From the NCBI GenBank assembly GCA_035235625.1, contig CP141147.1, forward strand, positions 23,108,756 to 23,172,755: a stretch of 64,000 nt of DNA, given 5' to 3'. Positions 54,440-64,000 of the stretch are shown here, in pieces. The notes beneath the pieces are model-generated. The model had not been told where the DNA came from. It did no database searches and saw nothing but the letters and a program-made list of their open reading frames with translations. Origin of the DNA: Saururus chinensis. Taxonomy: Eukaryota; Streptophyta; Magnoliopsida; Piperales; Saururaceae. Each line of letters starts with the position of its first letter. The stretch's first letter is position 1. The translations under genes were made by a program, and so were the position numbers.

Positions 54440-56255
54440 ATTTTTTGTATTTTTACTCTTATGATTTTTAATGCATTGGGGTGAAGCCCCACAATTTACT
54501 AATAAAAACAAAAGGCAATAGATTTGATAGAAGAATTTCATGATTTCGTAAAATGGAATTCAATAGAATAGAATTGGATGGAATGGTCATGTGGCGGCTT
54601 CCTAATGGAGATAAAAGCCAACAATGATGGATAGATGTGGAAATCTTAATGGAATGGTCCTGAGGGGAAATAGGAAGAAATTGATGGGGGAGGATGGGTT
54701 ATTGGAGTAAATAAAAAATAGAATATTTTTAACTCTATTTGGGGGACAAAGGAGTTTATCATACCGTAAATAGCCACATTCTTTACTAAATTACACTTGA
54801 ACATCGTTATCAAAAATATAAGGATAAAAAATATAAGTAAAAAAGGTAAAATGTGAAATTTCTATTTCCACTCATGTTGTCTTATATAGTAGTATAAAAT
54901 GTGCTCAGGCACAAATCGACTTTTCCTTTTAGATATTAGTTTTCAATCAACTGGGTATTGTTCTTCAAAACTTCGTAAGGGCATGCATTGGATTGATGAT
55001 TACGATGAACTTTCGTGGAGAGTAGAACTTTTCGTGAAGACTTCACTCTCTTGACTAGGTTCGCGAAGAATAAAGCCCAAGTCAGTTGAAAAGTATAAAG
55101 GAACCATCACTGGCATTAGCATTTGTGACTAAAAACAGTTGAGCAATTATGAATCCCCTGTTTTTCTCCGATGGATCCTAGTTTTGCCTGCTCCATCTTC
55201 ATCAAGTGTACTTCGGCTAGTGTAGTCTATTATGGCCATCTAAAGACGACGTAAATGAAGATGGTAGAGATTGGTTTGGTTTGCATCATGCAAGCAGTCA
55301 TAAAGGACCACAACTTTGAAATGACCTGAAGTATTTGTCGCTGTGCCACAAGGACCAAATCTTTTGAGGTTAGCGTGGCTCTGGGCAAGGGTTCATGTTC
55401 TAAGTAATGGAACTCCGTCAAAGTACTTTGCAGTCTATTAATCTTTTGGTGTTCCATGTTTCTTGCGTCGACGACTTTAGGTACAAGACTTGCACAATTT
55501 GGCCAGCATATTCCTGCAAGTGTTTGGGTACGTGTGGAAATTTAGAACACAATGGTCAATGGGAAGGTCGATTACTCGATTCCACTCGGTATTGACGAAT
55601 CCGGAAATCTTATCAAACGATCTTCTCTATACGGCAGCTGAAGAGGGTTCTAGCTGGCTGTTACGTCCTTTTCCAACGAAAATGCTTTCTTTACCGACGT
55701 TTTATACGGCCATGAATGTGGCACATACGAAGGTAGCTTTACATGAATGACTAGTTGCCACTTATTTCGGAACCTTACTCTTAGATTATAAAAAAAGTAT
55801 AAATTTTTTTTCTTTTCTAGCAACTCGAGCTTTTAGAAAATTTAATTATCTTACATTGTATAGAGCTAAGGGATAATTTTTTTTTTCCTAGATGATGGCC
55901 CCTTCTTCCATCGTTAGAGAAGGTCCTGCCTAGGTTTAAGTCTCGTTAGAGATATTTATACCTTATTTATGTTCCACGTACCGTGCTTAGTGGATGCTTA
56001 CATGTAAAAAGGGTATTAAATTATAAAAGAAATATAAAAGATTTTTCTTTCTTAACAACTCGAGCATTTGATAAATTTGATTATCTTACACCTACATAGG
56101 TCGGTCATGGTGCTCTAGTTACATAACCAAGTTAGACTACATGCATGCATTCTTTTTCAATAAAAATGTTTTCCTTACTAACCTTGTCACCGGCACATGT
56201 AGGGCTCTGAACGTAATTCATAAGAGGGTAGTTATATAATAAGGATAGTGATATT
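54440..56255. repeat. Copy of the unidentified duplicated locus (segment 3)
   Basis: 54535-54640 matches segment 1. 54770-55560 matches the right part of the 1.55-kb units (TTTTCCTTTTAGATATTAGT, GATTGATGATTACGATGAAC). 55585-55750 aligns with 46400-46540 and is open on the plus strand for 86 codons (55490-55750; NPEILSNDLLYTAAEEGSSW, LLRPFPTKMLSLPTFYTAMN), the most protein-like stretch of this family. I do not recognise it. Confidence 0.5.
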
Positions 56256-56259
56256 CCTA

Positions 56260-56390
56260 CAACAATAACACCCACAAAAACTCACACAAGTATTTTGATT
56301 GGATTGGATAAGTGGGCCTTACACAAAATTCACTTGGGCCCATGTATCTAATCCAATCAAGACACGTGTGAGTTTTTGTTGTGTATTTTT
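56260..56390. mobile_element. Foldback MITE, ~130 bp
   Basis: Left arm CCACAAAAACTCACAC (56272-56287) continues through GATTGGATTGGATA; right arm AATCCAATCA then GTGTGAGTTTTTGTTGTG (to 56384) is its complement. The arms are long and imperfect with a short centre GTGGGCC...GGGCCCA. The target duplication was not resolved. Confidence 0.75.
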
Positions 56391-56486
56391 GATGTGAAAA
56401 CATCATTTTCCATATAATAATGACGAGTTTTTGTTTATGTACTTATGTTCTAGCCCTATGTGGCCGATCACATATTCTACTTAGGA

Positions 56487-57208
56487 TCATGGAAGGCCGT
56501 ATCGGTCAACACCGATACAGTACATGGGGCAATACACCCCCCACACATATTTACGATGTGTATCGGCCATACCGTATCGATACGGCTGATACATATCGAT
56601 ACGCTATTTAAAAAATTAATTATTTTATTTAAAAAATATTTTTAATTAAAAAAATTAATTTTTTTTGAAAAAAATTTAAATTTTTTTCCTTAAAAACAAA
56701 AACACAATTCAAACCCAACTTCTTTAAAAATTTAAGTTTTTATTATATTAAAAATAATATTTTTAAAGTTATATAAGATCAATATGGGTAGGTTTATGTA
56801 ATTTACATAATTATTTTTTTACATATAGTGCTCCACAAATATGCATTTATTTAAACATGTAATTTAGAGTCATATTAAATATATTATTTATTTTTAAAAT
56901 AAACTAATTTTAAAGTATTTAATATGGAAAAGAATGACCAATATTAATATTGGACATAGAGCATAATAATATATGGTTCTAAATGAACTAATTTTAGAAT
57001 ACCCTTATCAGTTGATACGGTATTATATAATCTTATTATGTTCTAAAAGAAGTAATATGATGATATATTATTAGTTATAATATTTTTTTATATTTATAAA
57101 AGGGTTTATACCCGTTTCAGCACTTATCAAGCATATCAAAGCATATCATCGGTATATACCCGTATCCATGATCATCGATACTCTCGTGCTTATTGATACA
57201 GCCTTCCA
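56487..57208. mobile_element. Repeat rich in GTATCGGCC (copy 2)
   Basis: The left end TGGAAGGCCGTATCGG and right end (as complement) TGGAAGGCTGTATCAA are inverted repeats. TACTTAGGA (56478-56486) and TACTTAGAA (57209-57217) on the two sides may be a 9-bp target duplication, which would suggest a Mutator-like origin. It shares both end blocks and the AT-rich middle with copy 1 at 19275. Confidence 0.7.
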
Positions 57209-57217
57209 TACTTAGAA

Positions 57218-57531
57218 TAAATATATTTTTTTAATATAAAAATAAATTAAAAAAAGGCTCTATAGCCTTCAAATCTTAGCCAAAACTTTAAGTCATGGAG
57301 CTGCAGCTCTGATTAAATGTCATTTAATATAAATTATAAGGTGCATGTCATAAGTAATATAATTAATTAAGTAATACGAGGTAAGCAAAAAGTTAACATG
57401 AGCCTAGGCATTGAAATCAATCAAAATTTCAATCCAGTGGCCCATAATGATTTAAACTCGCCTGCTCTTGTAAGCAAAATTGTGTTAGGCTCATATAAAT
57501 AGTAATTTACAGTGTAAAATAAAGTGACTTA
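57218..57531. other. Distal promoter region of the LRR kinase, no gene seen
   Basis: AT-rich sequence without a recognisable element or ORF. Confidence 0.4.
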
Positions 57532-57541
57532 CCCTTCTCGT

Positions 57542-57671
57542 GCCTTCAGATCCGCTGTGTGAGTGTTCTCACAAAAGCCAAGCGAGCCATGAATGCTCGC
57601 ATGAGTTTTCATGGCTCGTTGGGCTTTTGTGAGAGCACTCACATGTGAGTGCTCCACAGCGGATCCAACGC
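57542..57671. mobile_element. Mutator-like foldback MITE upstream of the LRR kinase
   Basis: Arms GATCCGCTGTG and CACAGCGGATC, then TGAG(T)GTTCTCACAAAAGCC and GGCTTTTGTGAGAGCACTCA, then GAGCCATGAA and TTCATGGCTC form a hairpin over nearly the whole element; the right arm has about 13 extra bases. CCCTTCTCGT flanks both sides (57532-57541 and 57672-57681), a perfect 10-bp duplication in the Mutator-like range. It ends 251 bp before the start codon of the LRR kinase. Confidence 0.88.
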
Positions 57672-57921
57672 CCCTTCTCGTTATACGGGGAGCAAACAAG
57701 CGGGCAAAAAAGAGGGTTAAAGGTGGGGCCTAAGTATTCATGACATATCCATGGTGAACCTGAACAGTAGGCTCTTTCGGCTAGCTATTTGAAGAACTAA
57801 ACTAATTTTTGTTGTTAACGATAAGCACTCGAGAGGAAAGCGTGGATGGAGGTAACTTAAAGAGAGAAGTGCAGGGTGCCCTCTACAAGAAAGAAAGTTG
57901 CTGTGTTCGCCTCTAGGTACC

Positions 57922-60900
57922 ATGTTCACATCAATCCAAATGGGGCTGCTCCTGAAGCTGCAGAAGCCATGGGGTGGGCTCCTCCTCTTTCTGCACTTGC
58001 TTACTTACTCATCCATCTTCAACTTCTGCAACTTGTGCGGCCCGGCTGCGGCCTTGCCAAGCAACCAAACCGACCGGGTGGCCCTGCTGGCCTTCAAGGA
58101 AGAAATAACCAGCGACCCCTTTGGAGCTTTCAATTCCTGGAACACTTCTCTCCATTTCTGCCAATGGAGAGGGGTCGTCTGCAGTGGTCGGCACCAACGG
58201 GTCGCAGCGCTGACCCTCCCCAGCCTCGGCCTAGCGGGCCGACTGTCGCCCCACCTCGCAAACCTCTCTTTCCTTAGATTCATCAGCTTCGCAAACAACA
58301 GCTTTCATGGTGAGATACCGCAAGAGATTGGTCATCTATTCCGGTTGCAGTATCTTTCTCTGCAAAAGAACATGCTGGAGGGCGAAATCCCCCCCAGCCT
58401 CTGCAACTGCTCCCAACTCAGAAACGTTACTCTCAATTACAACAGGTTGGTAGGAAACATCCCGTCAGAGCTTGCCTCCTTGTCCAAGCTGACCACTCTC
58501 ACTCTTAGCCAGAACAACTTGAGTGGGACGATCCCCCCATCTCTGGCGAACTTGACAGCCCTCACCCATCTCAGCCTTTCATATAACAGTTTTCATGGGA
58601 TGGTTCCAAGCGAGATTGGTAGGCTGTCCCAGCTACAGTATCTTCAACTATACACCAACAAATTGTCTGGTGAGCTCCCTCCGTCAATTTACAACCTCTC
58701 ACAGATACTACGGTTGGGTTTCACAGACAACCAACTCAGCGGAAGCCTTTCCTCTCACGTTGGCTACGCCTTCCCAAACCTTGAAGAACTTCTGTTCTCA
58801 ATAAACCAGTTTACTGGCTCCATTCCTAGATCACTATCCAATGTTTCGAGTCTCCGAGCAATAGATCTTATTGCCAACAAGCTTACCGGGTCCATCCCAA
58901 CTGATCTTGCTAAGCTGCAGCATCTCTCCAGCTTACAGTTCGGGAGTAATGAGCTCGGGGGTGATGATAATGGTCGAGACCTGGACTTCATCACGTCTTT
59001 GACCAACTGTAGCAGCCTGGCGGTTCTTGATGCAGAGGACAATCGGCTCTCTGGCTTACTACCCGACTCCATTGCTAACCTCTCCACTGCTACTACACTG
59101 TATTTGAGTCGAAATCGGATCCATGGCGAAATCCCTTCAGGGATTGGCAACCTCATCAACTTACAAACGCTTGATTTGGAGCTGAACCTTTTGAGGGGAC
59201 CTGTCCCCACTGATATTGGGATGCTCCAGAAGTTGGCATGGCTATCCTTGAGTAGAAACGATTTTTCTGGCCAAATTCCTGCTTCCTTCGGCAACCTCAC
59301 CGGACTGGTCGACTTGTTTTTGTCAGGGAACAACTTCCATGGGAACATACCATCCAGTCTCGGAGACTGCCGCTCCATTGAGAACCTCGACCTTGCTCGA
59401 AACAACCTCAATGGAAGCATACCCGTACATCTGTTCGACCTCGTGTTAATGGTTGGAATCGATATATCTCATAATTTGTTGGATGGTCAGTTGCCTTCGG
59501 ATGTGGGAAAGCTCGGAAACACGAACTTCTTGGATGTCTCTAAGAACAAGCTGTCTGGAGAAATTCCTACCACGCTGGGCAATTGCATCAGTCTTACGGT
59601 TCTTGGCCTGTCAGAGAACTCTTTTCAGGGGTCCATTCCAACGACGTTAAGAAGCTTGAAAGTGATTGAACAAGTTCAACTTTCCAACAATAACCTGTCA
59701 GGTGAGATACCCAGTTACTTTACAGGATTCAAGTTCATGCGGTTGTTGAATTTGTCCTTCAATGACCTTGAAGGAGAAGTTCCAAAACGAGGCGTATTTG
59801 GAAATGCTAGTAAAGTGTCAGTAGCTGGAAACAAGAAGCTTTGTGGGGGCATTCCCCAACTACGTCTGGCTCCATGCCATAAACATGATGAACCCAAGAG
59901 CAGCAAGAAATTTCCTGTTCTCAAAGTAGTGCTTCCAGTGATTGCTGCCACAGTCATGTTCATCGTTGCTTGTGGTATATGTGCATGCCATTGGAGAAAA
60001 CAACATAAAAGAGAGCAACCCCCAGATTCCAATTTGAAGGATAAGCACCTGCAGATCTCCTATGCAGAGCTCTGTCGAGCAACCAATGGATTCTCTTCTG
60101 CAAATTTGATTGGCAGTGGAACTTTTGGCTTTGTGTACAGAGGCATCTTGAATCAGTATCTACAAGATGTGGCTGTAAAGGTGATTAACATTGAACAAAC
60201 AAGGAGCATCAAGAGTTTCACAGCTGAATGTGAAGCATTGAGAGAAATTCGCCATCGGAATATTGTCAAGGTCTTGACTTCTTGCTCAAGTATTGATTTT
60301 CAGAATAATGAGTTCAAGGCTCTGGTGTTCAAATATATGGAGAATGGGAATTTGGAGTCATGGCTATATCCACATGCTGATGATAGAGATAAGTATTTGA
60401 GCCTGGAGAAAAGATTAGATGTGGCCATTGATATTGCTCAAGCATTGAATTATCTTCATAATGAATGCGAAACTCCAATTATTCATTGTGATTTGAAGCC
60501 CAACAATATCCTCCTTGATGATAATATGGTGGCACAAGTGGGTGACTTTGGCCTTGCTAAAATCCTCTTAGCCAACACAGATGATTCGTCTTGTACATCT
60601 ATGCTGAAGGGCTCTATTGGCTACATTCCACCAGGTACATTTCTTTTTCCTGGCTATACGCAACTAGCTTCTTATACTTGGGCCCATCATGGTGGGTTGG
60701 GTGGACTCCGTCACGCCGGCGTTTAAATCCCCCAACCTCACTTTTGAGTGGTATAGATGCAGCAAAAAATCTAAGAATTAATGAGGCCAGGCTCACACTT
60801 GATCTCACCTGTGAGCCAAGGCATCATGGTTGTCAAATTTTGATTTGATGACACGTGTTACTTAGAGCAACAATCATGAGTAATGCACAAATCTCGATCT

Positions 60901-61412
60901 AACGGCTAGCGATGCCTTGGCTCACATAGTCACACGTGAGCCACGGCTTATATTAATTTTTTACATTTTTTTATGGTAAAAATAAGGCATATAACTCTCA
61001 TTTCTAAATTAATGCAGAATATGGCATTGGCTATGATGTTACTACCAAGGGGGACGTGTACAGCTACGGTGTTCTTCTATTAGAAATGCTCATTGGAAAA
61101 AGGCCTATTGATGATATGTTTAGTAACGGTCTTAGCATCTCAAAATATGCACAAATGTCATATAAGGAAAAGTTGATGGAAATCATAGACCCGAGGTTGC
61201 TCTTGAAAAAAGAAGAGGTGCAAGATGATGGCAATTTCCAGAGATACTTGCATTCCATCTTTAAAATTGGAGTCACATGCTCGGCTGAGTTACCTCAAGA
61301 CAGAATGGATATATCAGTTGTGTGCACCGAGTTGCAAAAGGTGAGAGAGAGATATACCACAGTGGCACACTTAATGACTAAAGAAGTTGCTGCCTTGTGT
61401 CTCAGCAAATAA
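57922..61412 (+). CDS. LRR receptor-like kinase, non-RD (LRR-XII, XA21/EFR-like); exons 57922-60634 and 61018-61412
   Basis: Predicted plasma-membrane receptor kinase of 1035 residues. The start is ATG 57922 (ACCATGT); the frame also extends upstream to a TTG, which is not a plant start, and Met7 (57940) is an alternative. Residues 1 to about 45 hold a hydrophobic signal peptide (GGLLLFLHLLTYSSI). From residue 47 comes the LRR cap (SNQTDRVALLAFKEEI, NSWN-FC-W-GV-C), then about 22 leucine-rich repeats, a membrane helix near residues 669-690 (VVLPVIAATVMFIVACGI) and a kinase domain from about 710. Kinase motifs are complete: GSGTFG 731-736, VAVK with Lys753, HCDLKPNN with Asp857, DFG 875-877. 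Cys856 before the Asp makes it non-RD, typical of immune receptors such as XA21, FLS2 and EFR. A 383-bp GT-AG intron splits the codon for Glu in YIPPEYG, the usual position in this subfamily. AATAAA lies at 61415. The ligand is unknown. Confidence 0.95.
60635..61017 (+). other. Intron of the LRR kinase with foldback sequence
   Basis: Starts GTACATTT and ends AATGCAG. A foldback at about 60790-60955 has perfect 15-bp arms GTGAGCCAAGGCATC (60811-60825) and its complement (60911-60925), with outer arms GGCTCAC/GTGAGCC. It looks like a small MITE and may have enlarged the intron. Confidence 0.9.
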
Positions 61413-61414
61413 TC

Positions 61415-61420
61415 AATAAA
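61415..61420 (+). terminator. Probable poly(A) signal of the LRR kinase
   Basis: AATAAA two bases after the stop codon. This is close, so a later site may be used; no transcript evidence. Confidence 0.35.
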
Positions 61421-61884
61421 TCATTCTGCCTTGTGTGTTAGATTCTCCTCTTTTAAATTTTTGTTCGTTTAATGTACACTACATATGCAAACTTGTCGCG
61501 TCACGCATCAGTTTTTGTAATCTGTCTTATTGAACTAGACTACCTTTACATTGTCATTTCTTAAACGGTTGTTGATAACCCTGTCCAATAAAATTCTACA
61601 CTTAGATTTTGATTAGACAAAGAAAACACCAGCATTAATTACGGTACAAAACCTATGTTACTTGCATTTGACGGACGACGCCTAAGTTGTTTTCAAGTTT
61701 CAATTTAATGCATGATCCCCTGTAGTGGAGTGGATATGGCTTGAAACCATGCCAACTTAACGAGTCTCCTGTTCTTGATCTTCTTTGTTATTGAGTATCT
61801 CCAGCAAGTCAGTGCCCAAGATGAGCGGATAGATCACTAGGATAAGTGGATATCCCTGTCAGTGATCTTCTTTGTTCCGAGTTA
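61421..61884. other. 3' flank of the LRR kinase, no gene seen
   Basis: AT-rich spacer up to the edge of the mobile-domain relic. No coding frame or repeat is evident. Confidence 0.45.
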
Positions 61885-63425
61885 TTGAGTTTTCCATATT
61901 ACCTAGCTAAAGAAGTTAATATTTTATATTTTTTAGTTTTCAAACAAAAATGTCATTGAACCCAAACTTACATGATATTAGAAAAAATTAAACCGAAATA
62001 CCCCTGCCTTAGGGTTTAGGATTTTATATTGTGTAAACCCGTTATATAGTTGTATTTACCTACAAATGACCCATCCATCTGGCTATTTCTTGTCTGACCA
62101 GTGAGAAGTGAATACATAGTGGGAGTTCTGATTTCCGACCCATACAACCACCGATTTCCAAAAACCGATAGGCAATTTCTAAAGTTCAATCAGTGAGATG
62201 CAAAAAAACACTCCGCAAAGTCTGGAATTTGTTGTTTTCGAAGGCAATTTTCAAAGTTTCTACAACGAAGCAAGTTCCGGCCATGAAGTGAGGTCCAGTC
62301 AGAGTGTATACTCACGCACTCCCGGTAAAGTAGTGATCTTTGGCAAAGATTAGTGGCCCATTGGGGGGTTAATCAAGCTCAGGTCATTAACATCAACCAA
62401 TCATTGACATACATGGTAATAGCCTTCTCTAGCTCTAAATCATATATTCGTATACACGATTGTTCATATGTTGTGCTATGTAACACATGAAAGTTAGTAC
62501 TTTCATTCACTCAGGACGTTGTCGTGTTAACAATTATGCGATATTGACTATATCGTATTATCAATAATACGATATATGAAATTGAGATGTCGTCTTATCG
62601 TGTATGTGTTACATACATAATATATTATTAATAACATGATATGTGACAAATGATATTCAATTGTTGTGTTATCGTTTATGAGAATGCATCATATCATATA
62701 ATCGATAACACGATATATGAACTTAGTGTGTATTTGTAGGTTAGTTACATAATGTAAATTAACACAACTCTTTAATTTTGGTCACAACCCATTGTTATAT
62801 ATATATATATATATATATAGGCTACAACAATACAGTCAAATGACGGAATAAGTGAAGGCCTCTTAAGAGAACAATAAGAGAATTTATGGGAGGAAACCGG
62901 ATCTGGGAACTAACATTTTTCCTCCTAGACGTTAACTATCAAAAGACCTCATTGAAACGAGGCTGGGATGCAAGACAATCTTAGAGGAGATTGGGTTCTA
63001 CTCAGTATACGATTGCAAGGCAATCATTATCTCCATCCACTCCTCGACTTTCTAATAGGTGAGTGTTGAGATTATTCACAAAAGGTGTTTAACATTTTAG
63101 GCAAAATATTACCCCTTATTGTGGAAGAAGTCGCACTAATCATGGGTTTGAGTGCGAAAGGGAACCCATTGAAGTTGGATAGTGGCAACAGGAAGGCTGG
63201 CTAAGGCAAAGGGCAATTCTTTAAAAAGTTCTTCACAGAGAAAAGGCTAGAGAGGAATCTAATTGAAAAAATTTTGAAGAAAGTGACATACAACAGGCGT
63301 ATTATCTCTAACAAGGACTTGACATAATTAGTCATTGTGTATATGGGGTCCTCGTTTTATTCACGCATAGCAACAAATCTATCTCCCCATCTTCATAAAT
63401 GACATAACTCATGTTATGGGGAGGT
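61885..63425 (+). mobile_element. Relic C of the plant-mobile-domain element family
   Basis: 61885-62050 is the inverted counterpart of the end block at 38340-38510 (the complement reads TTTACACAATATAAAATCCT, then GGGTATTTCGGTTTAA). 62455-62730 is rich in ATAACACGATAT-like words. 62950-63400 carries broken coding sequence on the plus strand: YSVYDCKAIIIS, then EEVALIMGLSAKGNPLKLDS and KGQFFKKFFTEKRLERN, matching the copy B protein around EVSMITGLRGKGN and KGQFYKKFF. Stops and frameshifts are frequent. The relic stops where the second LRR-kinase sequence begins. Confidence 0.7.
62794..62819. repeat. (AT)n microsatellite
   Basis: About 12 AT dinucleotides inside relic C. Confidence 0.9.
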
Positions 63426-63429
63426 ACAG

Positions 63430-64000
63430 CTGTTCGACCTCGTGTTAATGGTTGGAATCGATCTATCATAATTCGTTGGATGGTCTCTTGCCTTCAGATG
63501 TGGGAAAGCTCGGAAACGCGAACTTCTTGGATGTCTCTAAGAACAAGCTGTATGGAAAAATTCCTACCACGCTGGGCAATTGCATCAGTCTTAGGGTACT
63601 TGGTCTGTCAGAGAAGTCCTTTCAGGAGGCCATTCAATCGTCTTTAAGAAGCTTGAAAGTGATTGAACAAGTTCAACTTTCTAACAATAACCTGTCAGGT
63701 TAGATACCCAGTTACTTTACAGGATTCAAGTTCATGCGGTTGTTGAATTTGTCCTTCAATGACCTTGAAGGAGAAGTTCCAAAACGAGGCATATTTGGAA
63801 ATGCTAGTGCAGTATCAGTAGTTGGAAACGAGAAGCTTTGTGGGGGCATTCCCTAACTACGTCTGCCTCCATGCCACAAACATGATGAAGCCAAGAGCAG
63901 CAAGAAATTTCCTGTTCTCAAAGTAGTGCTTCCAGTGATTGTTGCCAGTCATGTTCATCTTTGCTTGTGGTATATGTGCATGCCATTGGAGAAAACAGCA
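63430..64000 (+). pseudogene. LRR receptor kinase fragment, broken, continues past window
   Basis: Near-identical to 59431-60000 of the intact kinase, starting at CTGTTCGACCTCG in LRR 17. Lesions: a 2-bp deletion near 63468 giving an early stop (LSYHN in another frame), GAG to TAG near 63702 (in GEIPSYF), CAA to TAA near 63855 (in IPQLRL), and a 2-bp deletion near 63947 in the membrane segment. Upstream LRRs and the signal peptide are missing and replaced by mobile-element sequence. The kinase domain would lie beyond the window. Confidence 0.93.

Noticed and set aside
57898..57921. Longer N-terminus for the LRR kinase starting at 57898
   Set aside because: The codon at 57898 is TTG, not ATG. 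Plant genes rarely start there, and ATG 57922 gives a normal signal peptide.
58764..59420. 218-codon minus-strand ORF inside the LRR kinase
   Set aside because: Shadow of the repetitive LRR coding sequence; its Ser/Arg/Leu pattern mirrors the LRR period.

Overview
This is a stretch of a plant nuclear genome, most likely a monocot. The evidence is a relic of the DUF4220/DUF594 membrane-protein family (greatly expanded in monocots), a GC-rich single-exon UGT, an XA21-type LRR receptor kinase, and AT-rich DNA packed with nested transposons. A palm or similar non-grass monocot is possible, but the genus cannot be fixed from the sequence. There is no prokaryotic operon, CRISPR array or phage.

Only two loci look like intact protein-coding genes. 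The first is a UDP-glycosyltransferase at 16966-18405 (+), single exon, 479 codons. The second is a non-RD leucine-rich-repeat receptor kinase at 57922-61412 (+), two exons, 1035 codons. Each has a broken relative in the window: an inverted UGT pseudogene at about 400-1777 (-) that has lost the catalytic His, and a frameshifted, stop-bearing LRR-kinase fragment at 63430-64000. Other gene relics are an HD-Zip class II fragment (25761-26275), a DUF4220 shard (26340-26530) and a DUF4220-DUF594 pseudogene (29690-31960) split by a hAT-like element.

The rest is mobile DNA and its debris. 4.9-13.8 kb: a decayed Copia element on the minus strand, split by a 3.5-kb CACTA-type element made of hairpin arrays (8597-12104). 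13.9-15.65 kb: a Ty3/Gypsy relic. 18.9-20.6 kb: a TIR element containing a second repeat rich in GTATCGGCC. 22.6-23.9 kb: a 1.3-kb hAT-like element with GGGTCGGG subterminal repeats. 27.1-29.2 kb: a ~190-bp satellite-like array invaded by an 893-bp hAT-like element and a Tourist-like MITE. 32.3-34.3 kb: a second CACTA-like hairpin region. 35.7-38.5 kb, with relics at 21.1-21.9 and 61.9-63.4 kb: a family carrying a plant-mobile-domain/DUF1985-like gene. 38.5-48.1 and 54.4-56.2 kb: a mosaic of diverged copies of one unidentified ancestral locus, including a 1.55-kb tandem duplication whose breakpoint lies in a hAT end. 48.45-53.53 kb: a structurally complete but dead Copia element with LTRs, PBS and a 5-bp target duplication. 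53.7-54.4 kb: a Harbinger-like element with a long triplet array.

The genes do not form a pathway. The UGT probably conjugates small lipophilic acceptors in the cytosol. The LRR kinase probably senses an extracellular ligand at the plasma membrane. All assignments come from reading motifs by eye; no database search was run.
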